Shown: positions 17,809 to 30,223, numbered from the stretch's first letter. The stretch: DNA of 64,000 bases from Leptolyngbyaceae cyanobacterium JSC-12 (GCA_000309945.1 CM001633.1:2266292-2330291); one strand, 5' to 3'. Numbers and translations are program-made. The notes: a model not told the origin generated them from the sequence alone.

Positions 17809-19011
17809 CTATCCTTCTGCTTTAGTTGCCCAAGCGAGAAAGCGTTCCATATGGTAAAGCGCCAGTTGATTGCTGACTCCGTTAAAAATCACATCAAACG
17901 AGTGCTCTGCCCAGGGAATTTCGATGTAGACCACCGTGTTACCGAGCGATCTCAATTGGTCAGCCAACTGTCGCCCAAACGCAGCTTTCATAATGTGATC
18001 GCGCCCTGCATAGATTAACAAGGTTGGTGGCAGGTTGCCTCTCAAAAAGCTGGCAGGGGAGGCTTGCTGGTACTGTTCTGGAACGGTCTCCGGAGTGCCT
18101 CCCAAAAAGTCTTCCAATACAGCCTGCACATTGATTGGGTCGGGAGTGGGCAAGTCGTAGTAGCCTTTGGTTAAGTCAATAGGACCGTAGTAGCTCACCA
18201 CTGCTTTGAATGGGTAGGGAGTGGGCTGATAGGCAGCCAGTTTTGCTAGATGCCCCCCGGCTGATCGCCCCATGATTACCATCCGATTGAGATCCAGTTC
18301 GTACTCAGTCGCATGCTGCTGAATGAACGAAATCGCCGTTTGCACATCTTCGAACTGGGCAGGGAAAAGACATTGCGGCACCAGGCGGTAGGAAATCGCA
18401 ATCACCGTATAACCTTGCGCTGCCAGGTAGCGATTGAACTGAGTGTTATCCTTAGGACTGCCCGATCGCCACGCACCACCATGCACCACCACTACCCCTG
18501 GATAGGTGCCAACCTGCATCGGACGGTACACATCCAGCGTTAATGGCACCCCCTCTGGAGCAGCAAATTGAACATCTGCCGTCACCCGCACTGGGTCTAA
18601 AGAAATCCCTTTGAATACGTCCGTGAGGACAAACGGTTGAGAGCGAAATTTTGCCTGCAAATTGACGGGAGTTTCCATTAAATAATTTTTTCCTAGACTA
18701 CGCTCCATCTCAGTCAGCGCTTGCTGATGGGTGGCAGGCAATTGCACCAGTGGCAAACAACTCAGCAGCAGCCCCAAACAACCACACCCCAGCCCGCCCC
18801 ATTTTACCCACCCCGATCGCAACCATAGACTGGAGAACACGGCGATCGCATTTAGCCCAAACAACCAGGGACTCATCTCTGGCGCACCCACCGACAGTGG
18901 ATACAGCGAAAGGATAGGAGCTGTTAACACAATCCAACTGCTGAGAAACAAGCCAGCAATGCCAATCAGCAGAGGCACCAATCCAAAGCCAATTTGAAGT
19001 ACTTTGAGCAT
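17809..19011 (-). CDS. Membrane-anchored alpha/beta hydrolase (esterase)
   Basis: 400 residues. Three hydrophobic segments at the N-terminus (about residues 1-95) anchor an esterase domain of the BD-FAE/hormone-sensitive-lipase type. Oxyanion motif VHGGAWRSGS, nucleophile elbow GRSAGG, acid Asp in YAGRDHIM and catalytic His in AEHSFD are all present. Probably an envelope-facing or cytoplasmic carboxylesterase; the substrate is unknown. It lies downstream of ispD on the same strand with a heptamer repeat between them. Confidence 0.88.
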   Translation of the reverse strand: MLKVLQIGFGLVPLLIGIAGLFLSSWIVLTAPILSLYPLSVGAPEMSPWLFGLNAIAVFSSLWLRSGWVKWGGLGCGCLGLLLSCLPLVQLPATHQQALTEMERSLGKNYLMETPVNLQAKFRSQPFVLTDVFKGISLDPVRVTADVQFAAPEGVPLTLDVYRPMQVGTYPGVVVVHGGAWRSGSPKDNTQFNRYLAAQGYTVIAISYRLVPQCLFPAQFEDVQTAISFIQQHATEYELDLNRMVIMGRSAGGHLAKLAAYQPTPYPFKAVVSYYGPIDLTKGYYDLPTPDPINVQAVLEDFLGGTPETVPEQYQQASPASFLRGNLPPTLLIYAGRDHIMKAAFGRQLADQLRSLGNTVVYIEIPWAEHSFDVIFNGVSNQLALYHMERFLAWATKAEG

Positions 19012-19070
19012 TCGTCTTTATGCAGAAAGTTCCATTTTTATCCAGGTTGACAACCGAACCGCTTTAACTC

Positions 19071-19105
19071 CTGTCTTCTAACTTCTGTCTTCTGTCTCCT
19101 GCCCT
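19071..19105. repeat. Degenerate heptameric tandem repeat
   Basis: Five consecutive 7-mers, CTGTCTT CTAACTT CTGTCTT CTGTCTC then CTGCCCT, lie between the ispD stop and the esterase start. This is the short tandemly repeated repetitive sequence type common in filamentous cyanobacteria. A perfect heptamer array of related composition lies inside the topoisomerase gene at 22116. Confidence 0.6.
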
Positions 19106-19111
19106 CTCCGC

Positions 19112-19810
19112 CTACTGATGTCCTTCCTTTGTCCGCTGCCGCAGGATGAATTCTGCGATCGCTAGATCCACAGGCGTTGTCACTTTTAGATTAGTTTCCT
19201 CACCTGCCACAATTTTGACCGGAAAGCCACACCGCTCAAATAACATGGCATCATCTGTGGCTTCCCACTGATTCTCAACACCTTGCACATGGCAGCGCAT
19301 TAGAATATCGACTTCAAACCCTTGTGGTGTTTGGGCTGCCCACAGATTGCGGCGATCGGGTGTGCTGGTGATGACGTTTGTTGTCGGGTCCACGACTTTA
19401 ATCGTGTCTTTCACGGGAATTGCTGCAATTAACCCAGAACAGGTATTGAGTTCCTCAAAGCAGCGCTCAAACAAAGCAGGTGTGGCTAAACATCGCGCCC
19501 CATCATGAATCAGCACGCGCCTCGCCACGGCTGGTAAGCCTTGCAGCCCATTGAATACGGATTCCTGGCGAGTGGCTCCGCCTGGGATCAGGTGAACCAT
19601 TTTAGTCATCCCCACGCTTTGGATGATTTCTTTAAAGTCCTGAAAATCATCAGGTTGTCCAATGACTCCAACCCAACGAATGGATGGTGATGATTTCGCT
19701 GCCAACAACGTCCAGGCAAGTAGCGGTCTGCCCAGTAGCGGCAACAATAGTTTATTGCGATTGCTGCCCATACGTCGCCCAGATCCCGCTGCCGGAATGA
19801 GTAGGTACAC
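19112..19810 (-). CDS. ispD: 2-C-methyl-D-erythritol 4-phosphate cytidylyltransferase
   Basis: Third enzyme of the MEP isoprenoid pathway (carotenoid, phytol and quinone side chains). 232 residues. The N-terminal nucleotide-binding motif is IPAAGSGRRMGSNRNKLL, followed by HDGARC, DTIKVV and WAAQTPQGF, and TDDAML near the C-terminus. Its position between an esterase and an MFS gene gives no pathway clue. Confidence 0.96.
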   Translation of the reverse strand: MYLLIPAAGSGRRMGSNRNKLLLPLLGRPLLAWTLLAAKSSPSIRWVGVIGQPDDFQDFKEIIQSVGMTKMVHLIPGGATRQESVFNGLQGLPAVARRVLIHDGARCLATPALFERCFEELNTCSGLIAAIPVKDTIKVVDPTTNVITSTPDRRNLWAAQTPQGFEVDILMRCHVQGVENQWEATDDAMLFERCGFPVKIVAGEETNLKVTTPVDLAIAEFILRQRTKEGHQ

Positions 19811-19855
19811 GATGTTCCTCGCTAGACAAATTCTTTCTATTATTGCAGTCGAGCG

Positions 19856-21072
19856 TCACCCTGGTTTAGTTTCTGCCTCAACCTCTAGACTTGTTTTGAG
19901 GCGATGGGCAAACCAAGCAGTCAGAATGGTTAGCACTCCTGTAATCCAGAAAGGAGCCTTGTAACCGAGTTCAACCAGCATTCCTGCGGTTGCTGGACCA
20001 AAAGCATTAGACATACTCAAGTAGGAAGCGTTGATGCCAAACACTTCGCCCTGCTCGCGATCGCTGCTATTCAGCGACAATAGGGAATTAATCAGTGGCA
20101 GAGGGTAAGCGTTGGCGATGCCAAAGAAGATGCCAATTGCCAGAAACGCAGGCAGGGTGGGAAAGGTGGGGATCAACAGGAACAGGATGCCACGCACCAG
20201 AATTGCGATCGCCAGAATATCCATTAACTTAAATCGAGTCGTCAATGGTTGCAGCCAAAACACTTGCGCCACAAAGCCTAAAATGCCAAACATGGCAAAT
20301 ACAATCGCCAGCATTTTAGGCGTTTGCTGTAGCACATTCAGAAAAAAGGGCTGGAACGCAAACGTAAAAATCGTGAAGGTAAAGCCGCTGAAGAAGGTTA
20401 ATAAAAACAACGAACCAATTTTGGGTCGCGTAGCAGATTTAAAGATTCGCCCAATGCCAAAATCTCGCCAACTGAGATGAAAATTTCGCTTGGTAGAGAG
20501 TGTTTCTGGCAAGAAGAACAAAGTGAGCACAGTTGCAACCAACGCCATCCCCGCTGCCACCAAAAAGCCCATGCCCAACCGCGACACTCCCGGAAATGGT
20601 GGAATCGTCTGTGCCAGATAGCTGAGGCTGGGACCTGCCACAAACCCCAAACGAAACATAGCATCAAAGATCCCAAAGGCTCTGGGACGATGGTCAGGTG
20701 AAATCATGTCGCTAATCACAGCCCTGGCAATGGAAACGTTACCACCCGTCACTCCATCCAGCACCCGAGAAGCATACAGCAACCAGGCGTAGGGGGTGAG
20801 GCTGGCAATCAGTCCGGCAATAACCGTTCCCATCAAGCTCACGAGCAGTAGCGGCTTGCGTCCCAGAAAATCGGAGAGTCTGCCAAGAATAGGCGTGCCG
20901 ATGAACTGGGAAATGGCATAGGCAGTGGTGAGCAAACTGGCTTGAAAATCGCTTAACCCAAACAGTTTGGCATAGGGGTAGATTAACGGAATAATAGCGG
21001 TGAAACTGACTGAATTAATTAGGGCGATCGCTGCCAGCAGCCAAAACTGGAGCGAGAGGGGTGATTTCTGCA

Positions 21073-21073
<1 letters not shown>
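19856..21073 (-). CDS. Major facilitator superfamily transporter (TetA-like)
   Basis: 405 residues with about twelve hydrophobic helices. The MFS motif A is clear in the first cytoplasmic loop (GRLSDFLGRKPLL), and a partial second copy occurs at the middle loop. It resembles drug/proton antiporters of the TetA/YfkF group. The GTG start overlaps the stop of the topoisomerase gene by one base (TAGTG), so it is probably translated by coupling. Substrate unknown. Confidence 0.85.
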
Positions 21074-23673
<2,600 letters not shown>

Positions 23674-23907
23674 GAGTCTTATTTCCTAATTTCTGACTTC
23701 TCGCACAGGTTGGGTAATCTAGAATGACACCATTAGCATAATGTCACGCTGTTGTTGTCGAAATGTGGATTTTCAAGGCTCCCTCAATCCGTGGAAGCTA
23801 AGCTTAGCATCACCAACGAAGAAATTTAGGATTATTAATCCCTTAGGAAAGCGTCTAATTGCACAAACACTTAGATTTTTATTGGGTCGAAAGACAAGGA
23901 AATCTAT

Positions 23908-24306
23908 ATGAAAACCGTTCTGATTGTGGAAGATGACCTGATCAATGCGCGGGTGTTTTCCAAGATACTGACCAAACGCGGTGGGTTGGAAGTGAAGCAC
24001 ACCGAGAATGTAGAAGAGGTGATGCAGATTGCCCAATCTGGCGAGGTCGATATTATTCTCATGGATGTGTCGCTGTCGCGTAGTGTGTATCAGGGTAAAT
24101 CGGTGGATGGGATTAAGATTACGCAAATGTTGAAGGGTGATCCCAACACGGCAACTCTGCCAATTGTGTTGGTGACGGCACATGCAATGGAGGGCGATCG
24201 CGAAAATTTTCTGCGCCAGAGTGGCGCTGATGGCTACATCAGCAAGCCGATTGTGGATCACCAAGCCTTTATCGACCAAATCCTGAAATTGCTGCCCCAA
24301 GACTAG
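23908..24306 (+). CDS. Single-domain response regulator
   Basis: 132 residues, a stand-alone receiver domain. Acidic pocket in VEDD near the N-terminus, phospho-acceptor Asp in IILMDVSLS (about residue 52), conserved Thr in VTAHAM and Lys in YISKPI. The loop after the phospho-Asp is slightly long, as in DivK/CheY-like receivers of large hybrid systems. No output domain and no histidine kinase beside it. A perfect 12-bp palindrome GCTAAGCTTAGC lies about 100 bp upstream (23797-23808). Confidence 0.93.
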   Translation: MKTVLIVEDDLINARVFSKILTKRGGLEVKHTENVEEVMQIAQSGEVDIILMDVSLSRSVYQGKSVDGIKITQMLKGDPNTATLPIVLVTAHAMEGDRENFLRQSGADGYISKPIVDHQAFIDQILKLLPQD

Positions 24307-24627
24307 CAATCGCCACCTGATTGTAGTCACGCCATCCAAACCCAAACCCTAAATCCAACAACTTTAAGCATTTTATCGTACAAAAGTACTATTCAGCTTA
24401 ATTCCCAAAATTGTTCTGGATAGCGGGCAAGTAGGGCTTCGGCTTCAGTAGCACGTCGTTGCAAGGTCAGTGGGTAAGCAAGGTAATTTCCTCCCATTCA
24501 TCGCCCCGCCATCCTTCGTTGATAGATTCCAGATCGTTTGCCAGCGACATGATTCATTTTCCTAAGAAAGCAGCGGGACTGAATTTATCTATCCAAATTA
24601 TTGCAGACCAAATTATTGCAGATGGAT
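24307..24627. other. Gap with two overlapping short minus-strand ORFs
   Basis: A 321-bp gap without a sure gene. On the minus strand 24467-24550 encodes 27 residues (MSLANDLESINEGWRGDEWE and so on) and 24393-24497 encodes 34 residues ending ARYPEQFWELS, in another frame and overlapping the first. Both look protein-like in composition. They may be one small gene broken by a frameshift, or chance. Nothing else is recognised. Confidence 0.35.
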
Positions 24628-25461
24628 TTAGTCTTGCTGGTGCGAAAACTGGTAAGCGCCAGCGGCAGAAAGAGCGATCGCAACCACAAGCAAAATCGGA
24701 ATCGAGTACCAGGGAAATTGAGAAAGCGGAAGGTAGGCAGCGGCTCGCAGGGCAACGCTGGTATAAGTGAGTGGCAACAGATAGACAATCACTTTCAGCC
24801 CAAATGGCAGTGTCATTGGGTCAAAGAAGGTTGCGCCCAGAAATGACATCGGCACAATCACAAAGTTGTTGTAGATACCGACGCTTTCTAGAGATTTGAC
24901 GTTTAATCCGACAATTACACCCAAGCCAGAAAACACTGCACAGTTAAGCAATAGCACCAGCAAAAATAGGGGATTCAAAAAGCTCCAGAATTTGCCTGTG
25001 AATAGAACCGCTACCAGAATTACCGAACCTGCGGTTAACAGTCCACGTACCATCCCCGCCAGCATTTTGCCAATATGCAGCGACAGCGGATGAATCGGCA
25101 TCAGCATCAACTCTTCAAAGGTTTTGGTGAACAGGCGATCGCCACAGATGGAAAACGTGGTACCCCCAAAGCTAATTACCATTGAAGACAGTGCTACCAT
25201 GCCCGGAAGAATGAACTGCAAATAGTTATCCCCAGCGGCGGGTTTCATCGCAGAGTCGAGTGCACTCCCTAAACCCAGCCCAAACCCAACGATATAAATC
25301 AACGGAGAAATCAATCCTGATGCAGCAACCTGCACCAACCGCACCCTGAGATCCAGCCAATCTCCCCAAAACACCGTGAGTGTGTCACTCCACAAGGTTC
25401 TAAGGGGAGAACCTGAACCTTTTCTATTCACTGCGATCGCACTCTGTCCGCTCACAATCAA
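24628..25461 (-). CDS. ABC-2 type transporter permease
   Basis: 277 residues with about six membrane helices in the ABC-2 exporter pattern (NodJ/DrrB-like). The family stretch around ICGDRLFTKTFEELMLMPIH and the C-terminal LLPLTYTSVALRAAAY are typical. These exporters need a separate ATPase subunit, yet none lies next to it: upstream is a molybdopterin oxidoreductase on the same strand. The partner must be encoded elsewhere. Substrate unknown. Confidence 0.85.
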   Translation of the reverse strand: MIVSGQSAIAVNRKGSGSPLRTLWSDTLTVFWGDWLDLRVRLVQVAASGLISPLIYIVGFGLGLGSALDSAMKPAAGDNYLQFILPGMVALSSMVISFGGTTFSICGDRLFTKTFEELMLMPIHPLSLHIGKMLAGMVRGLLTAGSVILVAVLFTGKFWSFLNPLFLLVLLLNCAVFSGLGVIVGLNVKSLESVGIYNNFVIVPMSFLGATFFDPMTLPFGLKVIVYLLPLTYTSVALRAAAYLPLSQFPWYSIPILLVVAIALSAAGAYQFSHQQD

Positions 25462-25708
25462 CTCCTACTGCAACATGTCTTATTCTGACATTGGGTAGCA
25501 GCGGATTATCAACCTGAGAGCGTCCAACGATTAATCAACAGCATCACTATGAACCGTTTGCTTTCATTTTGCGTTCATTGCAGTAGTAAGAGCAGATTAC
25601 AGTGCAATCCTTAGAGGCTTTAAGCAAAGGCAATTTGCCAGACTTTTACTGCTACCAGCACAAGATGTTGTTTAACACAAGATGTTACTTATTGCTCAGA
25701 GGAGGTGG

Positions 25709-27958
25709 TCAGGTCTCAGCCACCCTCACTGCTGCGTAGACACAGACAGGGACGCGCTTGTAGGCGGGGGTGCCAGATTGCGGATCAATCGGAGCGGCGA
25801 AAATCTGATTCACTTCTGGATAAAACATCAGGGCTGCTCCTCGCCGGATATTGCCATAGATGATTTCGACGTTTTCCAGTTTTCCGGCATTGCCCTGTAC
25901 TGTGACGCGATCATGTTCTTGCCAACCCATCGATTCCACGTCGGCTTGATGCATCAAAATGCAATTGCGGTGGGGCATGCCCCGATACTTGTCGCCTTCC
26001 CGATAAACCACCGTATTATGTTGAGAATAACTGCGCCCCGTTCCCAGAATTACGACCAGAGCCGGAGTGGATTTAGGTACGCCGAACTCTTGCTGGGTAG
26101 GCAGCGTCAGGACTGGCAAGGGTGTGACAAACATTGTGGCTTTTCCAGTTGGGGTGGGAAAGTGGGGTGTTGTGAAAATGCGATCGCCAATGGTGAATTC
26201 CTGTTTGGTGGCATCAATGTCCGCCATTGGCTCAAATCCCGGAATAGTTTGGGCGATTAGTTGCCGCACATACCTGGTATCTTGTAGCTGGTGCCACTGG
26301 ATGGGCATTTCCCCATGCAGCCGATGCGCCAGTTCGGTGAGAAAAGCAATTTCTGAGATCAAATCGGCATGTTTCAGGTGAGTATCACCTTCGTCATTGA
26401 GCCGCACAAAGTTATTTCCTGATTCTGTCGTGGTTTTATGCGGATTCTCGAAGCGGGCAAACACTGGAATGATCAATGTATTTTGCCGTGCCAGTCCATG
26501 AAAATGTCCCAGGTTGGGCTTGGTGGAAAGGTAGACAATCGTTTCAACGTTGCCTAAGGCTCGTCGTGCCTGGGTAGAATCTGGGTTAGCAGCGTAAAGG
26601 TTGCCCCCCAAGCACAGCAATGTGTCAATCTTGCCTGCGTCTGCCGCTGTAATTAAGGCGCGAGTGTCGTAACCTGGTACACGACTCAAAGGACGCTGTA
26701 ACAGATTTTCTAATGCCAGGCGAATTTCTTCTTTGAGGCGAATCGTGACCCCCATCGAGCCAAATCCTTGTACATTTGAATGTCCTCGGATTGGCATTGT
26801 TCCAGATCCTTCTTTGCCTGCATTACCAGTGAACAAAGCGGTATTGGCAATACTATGAATGTTATCTACCCCATTGCTGTGTTGAGTTGCTCCCATTGCC
26901 CAGGCAAATACAACACCTTTGGACTGACCGATGATGATTGCAGCCTGATCGATTTCTGTCTTGGATACCCCGCATATAGTCGTAATGGTTTCCCAGGATG
27001 TTGCTTTTGCGTATTCAATTACACTTTCCCAATCAATCGTATAAGCTTTCAAGTATTCCCACTTGATTAAGTCTTGTTCAATAAGTGACTTTTGGATGCC
27101 CACAAACAATGCCACATCACTACCGGGAATTGGCTGCAAGTACAGAGACGAGATATCAGAACCACCCGCCAGCATAGACTTGATAGGGTAAGCGGGAGAA
27201 GCAAATTTGACTAAGCCTACTTCTACCAGGGGATTGACGATGATAACTTTACCGCCGCGATCGCGCAGTTGAATCAATTCATTCATCAAACGTGGGTGGT
27301 TTGATGGCGCATTAGAGCCAATTAGCACGACGCAATCCGCTTTTTTCAGGCTCTCCAAGCTCACCATTGAGGTGCCGGAGCCAAACATCTGCTTAAGCCC
27401 GACAGTTGAGGCAGCATGGCATAGATCTGAGCAATCAGCCAGATTGTTAGATCCCAACGCTCGCATCATCAGTTGCAATAAATAAGCGGCTTCATTTGAC
27501 GATCTCCCGGAACTGTAAGAGGCAACTCGCTCCGCTGGTTGGCGAAATCCGGCTTCCACAATGGCGAACACTTCATCCCAGGAAATTGGCTCATAGCGAT
27601 CGCTGCCTGCCCGGTGAATCAGCGGCGTACTCAAACGCCCCAACCGATCTACCTGAAGCGAGGTGAGGCGCTGAAGCTGTTGAATCGTATACTGCTCATG
27701 AAAATAGGTCGCAGGTTGTAGTTCTGCCGCGATCGCCTCTACGCTCTTAGCGCAACGCTGCAAAAACTCCCCCTCCTCGTTATAAAAGCCGCCCTTTTGC
27801 CCGCCCGTTCCCCAGGCGCAGGAAAGGCACGCACTTTTATGATTCAAGGTCCGCCAAATCTTGGCTCCATCTGGCGATAGGGTATGCTCTGCCCAATATT
27901 GAATCACGGGTATCCCACCGCCAACTGCTGGAGTGTTACTGGGAGTATCGGTTGCCAT
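25709..27958 (-). CDS. FdhF/YdeP-family molybdopterin oxidoreductase
   Basis: 749 residues, a cytosolic protein without a Tat signal. The N-terminus has a CLSCAWG cluster with a later Cys that probably binds an iron-sulfur centre; the large molybdopterin domain follows (SSGRSSNEAAYL, VLIGSNAPSNHPR, ATQHSNGVDN), and the C-terminal Mo-dinucleotide-binding domain contains LGTGRSYSQHNT. It belongs with the YdeP-type formate-dehydrogenase-alpha homologues of unknown reaction. There is no selenocysteine codon and no formate dehydrogenase partner subunits nearby. Confidence 0.9.
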   Translation of the reverse strand: MATDTPSNTPAVGGGIPVIQYWAEHTLSPDGAKIWRTLNHKSACLSCAWGTGGQKGGFYNEEGEFLQRCAKSVEAIAAELQPATYFHEQYTIQQLQRLTSLQVDRLGRLSTPLIHRAGSDRYEPISWDEVFAIVEAGFRQPAERVASYSSGRSSNEAAYLLQLMMRALGSNNLADCSDLCHAASTVGLKQMFGSGTSMVSLESLKKADCVVLIGSNAPSNHPRLMNELIQLRDRGGKVIIVNPLVEVGLVKFASPAYPIKSMLAGGSDISSLYLQPIPGSDVALFVGIQKSLIEQDLIKWEYLKAYTIDWESVIEYAKATSWETITTICGVSKTEIDQAAIIIGQSKGVVFAWAMGATQHSNGVDNIHSIANTALFTGNAGKEGSGTMPIRGHSNVQGFGSMGVTIRLKEEIRLALENLLQRPLSRVPGYDTRALITAADAGKIDTLLCLGGNLYAANPDSTQARRALGNVETIVYLSTKPNLGHFHGLARQNTLIIPVFARFENPHKTTTESGNNFVRLNDEGDTHLKHADLISEIAFLTELAHRLHGEMPIQWHQLQDTRYVRQLIAQTIPGFEPMADIDATKQEFTIGDRIFTTPHFPTPTGKATMFVTPLPVLTLPTQQEFGVPKSTPALVVILGTGRSYSQHNTVVYREGDKYRGMPHRNCILMHQADVESMGWQEHDRVTVQGNAGKLENVEIIYGNIRRGAALMFYPEVNQIFAAPIDPQSGTPAYKRVPVCVYAAVRVAET

Positions 27959-28079
27959 TGTTCTGTGTTAAGAGTGCTTTTGTTTCAACCTAGCGCATTG
28001 GGGAATCTATAACATAAACCTTTTGGATCGGCTTCTGGCTGCAATCATCCATCTCTATGAACCACACTCCAGTCTTGAT

Positions 28080-29027
28080 TTAACTGGTTGCCAGTCCAAT
28101 CTCCCGGAGGCGCTGCATCAGGTAATCCCCTGCAGTGATAGGAGGGAACAATCGCGTTCCAGTGCGGGCGATACAACCAGGGAGCGGGGCGAGGTTAACT
28201 TCTTTGCGGGGATGGACAAAGAAAGGCATGGAGAAGCGGCGGGTTTTGTCTGCTGATGGGTTCACTACCCGATGGGTTGTGCTTTTCAGAATCCCGTTCG
28301 TCAAGTGTTGCAGCATATCACCGCTGTCTACAATGATTTGCCCAGGAACTGCCTGGATTGGCAACCAGGAGCCATCTCGTTGTAGGAGTTCCAGCCCATC
28401 GTCGGTGGCTTCGCATAGCAGAGTAATCAGGTTAATGTCTTCATGCGGAGCAGAGCGCATACTGACAGGGTGGGCATTGGGTGGAACTGGCGGGTAGTGG
28501 ATGATTCGCAGAATAGTGTCGCTATCTTGAATCAGGTCAGCGATCGCGGTTTCTGATTCTCCCAAATACAGAGCACAGGCTTGTAACAGTTTTACAGCAC
28601 AGGCTTCCAGTTGGGCATAAAGTTGCATCATCACTGGATGAAACTCTGGAACTTCGGCAATGAGGAGATTCGCAGGATAAGCCTGCGATCGCTGAGGATC
28701 TGTTGAGCAGTCACGTCCAACATGCCAGAACTCCTTCAAATCAGGAGCAGGATAATCTTTAGCATGTTCTCGCCCAAACGATGTGAACCCCCGTTGCCCA
28801 TGAAGTTCCAGCCTTTCGTAGCGCTGCTTAATTTCTTGCGGCAATGCAAAAAACTCTTGTGCAACCTGATAGGCTTTCTGAATCAGATTCGGCTCAACAC
28901 CATGATTCACCACAGCCAAAAAGCCGACTGCTTCCAACGCCTGTCCCAATTGCTGCACAAAAGCATCCCGCTGGATAAGGCTGCTGGCATGGAAGGCTTG
29001 GAGGTCTAGAACAGGAATAGTTTGCAT
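28080..29027 (-). CDS. 2-oxoglutarate/Fe(II)-dependent oxygenase, isopenicillin-N-synthase family
   Basis: 315 residues. The N-terminal DIOX_N domain (QLGQALEAVGFLAVVNHGV) is followed by the double-stranded beta-helix core. Iron ligands are His and Asp in APHEDINLITLL and the distal His in TTHRVVNP; the 2-oxoglutarate-binding Arg-X-Ser is RFSMPFF. Family length and all metal ligands are intact. Substrate unknown; plant-type ethylene-forming or flavonoid enzymes are relatives, but no specific activity can be claimed. Confidence 0.92.
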   Translation of the reverse strand: MQTIPVLDLQAFHASSLIQRDAFVQQLGQALEAVGFLAVVNHGVEPNLIQKAYQVAQEFFALPQEIKQRYERLELHGQRGFTSFGREHAKDYPAPDLKEFWHVGRDCSTDPQRSQAYPANLLIAEVPEFHPVMMQLYAQLEACAVKLLQACALYLGESETAIADLIQDSDTILRIIHYPPVPPNAHPVSMRSAPHEDINLITLLCEATDDGLELLQRDGSWLPIQAVPGQIIVDSGDMLQHLTNGILKSTTHRVVNPSADKTRRFSMPFFVHPRKEVNLAPLPGCIARTGTRLFPPITAGDYLMQRLREIGLATS

Positions 29028-29252
29028 AAAGGGGAGTATAGAGATGTGAGCCAGTTAGCCTTCTTGGGGCATTTGATTGGTGAGACAGTTTTTGGGCAGT
29101 GGCAAGAGCACGATCAAAACCATGCAAGTTGGGCATGGCTTAGTGTTTCTATGCTGTGTTGTTGAAAATCTCATGATACAAGTGGGGTGTTCATGTCATC
29201 ATTCAAGGTGAATTAACTCCCCATTGTTTGTCGCGTTTGCTGAGTGTTGGCA

Positions 29253-29585
29253 ATGAATTTTGTGATTGTAGCGATCGCCCCCTGGGTACTTTTACTCTAT
29301 GCTGTGTTAGTCATTGCAGGTGGTGTGATGGGCTACCTCAAAGCTCAAAGTCAGCCATCCCTGATTTCTGGGCTGATCAGCGGAATTGCATTGCTAATTG
29401 CCTGGCTGATTGTCTTATTTCAGAGCTATAACGCTGGCATGGGATTGGCAATTTGTTTAGCGATCGCGTTGCTGATTGTGTTCGCTCTGCGCTTTTGGAA
29501 AACTCGTAAGTTCATGCCTGCCGGACTGATGGCAAGCCTGAGCATGGTATGCGGGATGATATTTGCGATCGCCCTTTTCCTTTAA
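29253..29585 (+). CDS. TMEM14-family small membrane protein
   Basis: 110 residues from the ATG at 29253, with four hydrophobic helices. The first helix pair and the AGGVMGYLKA motif fit the TMEM14 (UPF0136) family, found in cyanobacteria and plastid envelopes and linked there to lipid or fatty-acid export. Stand-alone gene. The upstream GTG at 29244 is possible but less likely. Confidence 0.8.
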   Translation: MNFVIVAIAPWVLLLYAVLVIAGGVMGYLKAQSQPSLISGLISGIALLIAWLIVLFQSYNAGMGLAICLAIALLIVFALRFWKTRKFMPAGLMASLSMVCGMIFAIALFL

Positions 29586-29681
29586 GAGAGGTTTTATAAC
29601 GTATGGGTTGCCCCTACTATCAAACCTCTATCGTCAAGCAAAGCCCATTGAAACTGAGGCTTCAGAAAACATCTTGTTAAA

Positions 29682-29754
29682 CGCGCCCTGGAGGACTCGA
29701 ACCCCCGACATCAGGTTTTGGAGACCTGCGTTCTACCAACTGAACTAAGAGCGC
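29682..29754 (-). tRNA. tRNA-Trp (CCA anticodon)
   Basis: A 73-nt cloverleaf on the minus strand: acceptor GCGCTCT with AGGGCGC, D-arm GTTC/GAAC, anticodon stem CAGGT/ACCTG with loop CTCCAAA (anticodon CCA), T-arm GGGGG/CCTCC with TTCGAGT. Discriminator base is G. The 3' CCA is not encoded. It lies 106 bp downstream of rplS on the same strand, the normal cyanobacterial arrangement, but secE does not follow. Confidence 0.96.
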
Positions 29755-29860
29755 ACCCAGCCAAGAACATTCTTTAAAGAGTTATCCTTCAGTGTAACAG
29801 CTAGAAGGCAGCTAGTTGCTAATCGCACCGAGAGACTAGCAACTCATTGCCATTCACTGA

Positions 29861-30223
29861 TTATAAAGGGCGATCAAACCGTTGCTTCAGACGAGTTGCC
29901 TTACCAACGCGGTTTCGCAAGTAATACAGTTTCGCACGACGAGACCTACCACGACGTAAGACTTTGATGCTTTCAATCCGAGGAGAGTGAAGAAGAAACA
30001 CTCGCTCAACCCCTATCCCCTGGAAAATTCGGCGCACTGTAATGTTCTGGTTAATTCCAGAACCACGTTTGGCAATCACAACCCCTTCATACGGTTGGGT
30101 ACGCTCTTTTCCGCCTTCTTGAATAATCACACCAACTTTTACAGTATCGCCAACGAAGATCGTTGGCAAATTTGACTTCATTTGTTCCGCTTCAATCGAG
30201 CGGATAATTTCCTGGGCGTTCAT
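29861..30223 (-). CDS. rplS: 50S ribosomal protein L19
   Basis: 120 residues from the ATG at 30223 ([14 protein letters not shown]). The frame extends further upstream, but that part overlaps the leader of the opposite gene and is not L19-like. Conserved segments: [48 protein letters not shown], and [14 protein letters not shown]19 sits at the 30S-50S interface. tRNA-Trp lies downstream. Confidence 0.97.
   Translation of the reverse strand: MNAQEIIRSIEAEQMKSNLPTIFVGDTVKVGVIIQEGGKERTQPYEGVVIAKRGSGINQNITVRRIFQGIGVERVFLLHSPRIESIKVLRRGRSRRAKLYYLRNRVGKATRLKQRFDRPL

Noticed and set aside
23797-23808. 12-bp palindrome GCTAAGCTTAGC as an operator of the response regulator
   Set aside because: Too short to be significant without a second copy or conservation data.
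29770-29860. Hairpin AGTTGCTA/TAGCAACT after rplS as a terminator
   Set aside because: The 8-bp stem with a 15-nt loop and no U-tract is too weak to call.
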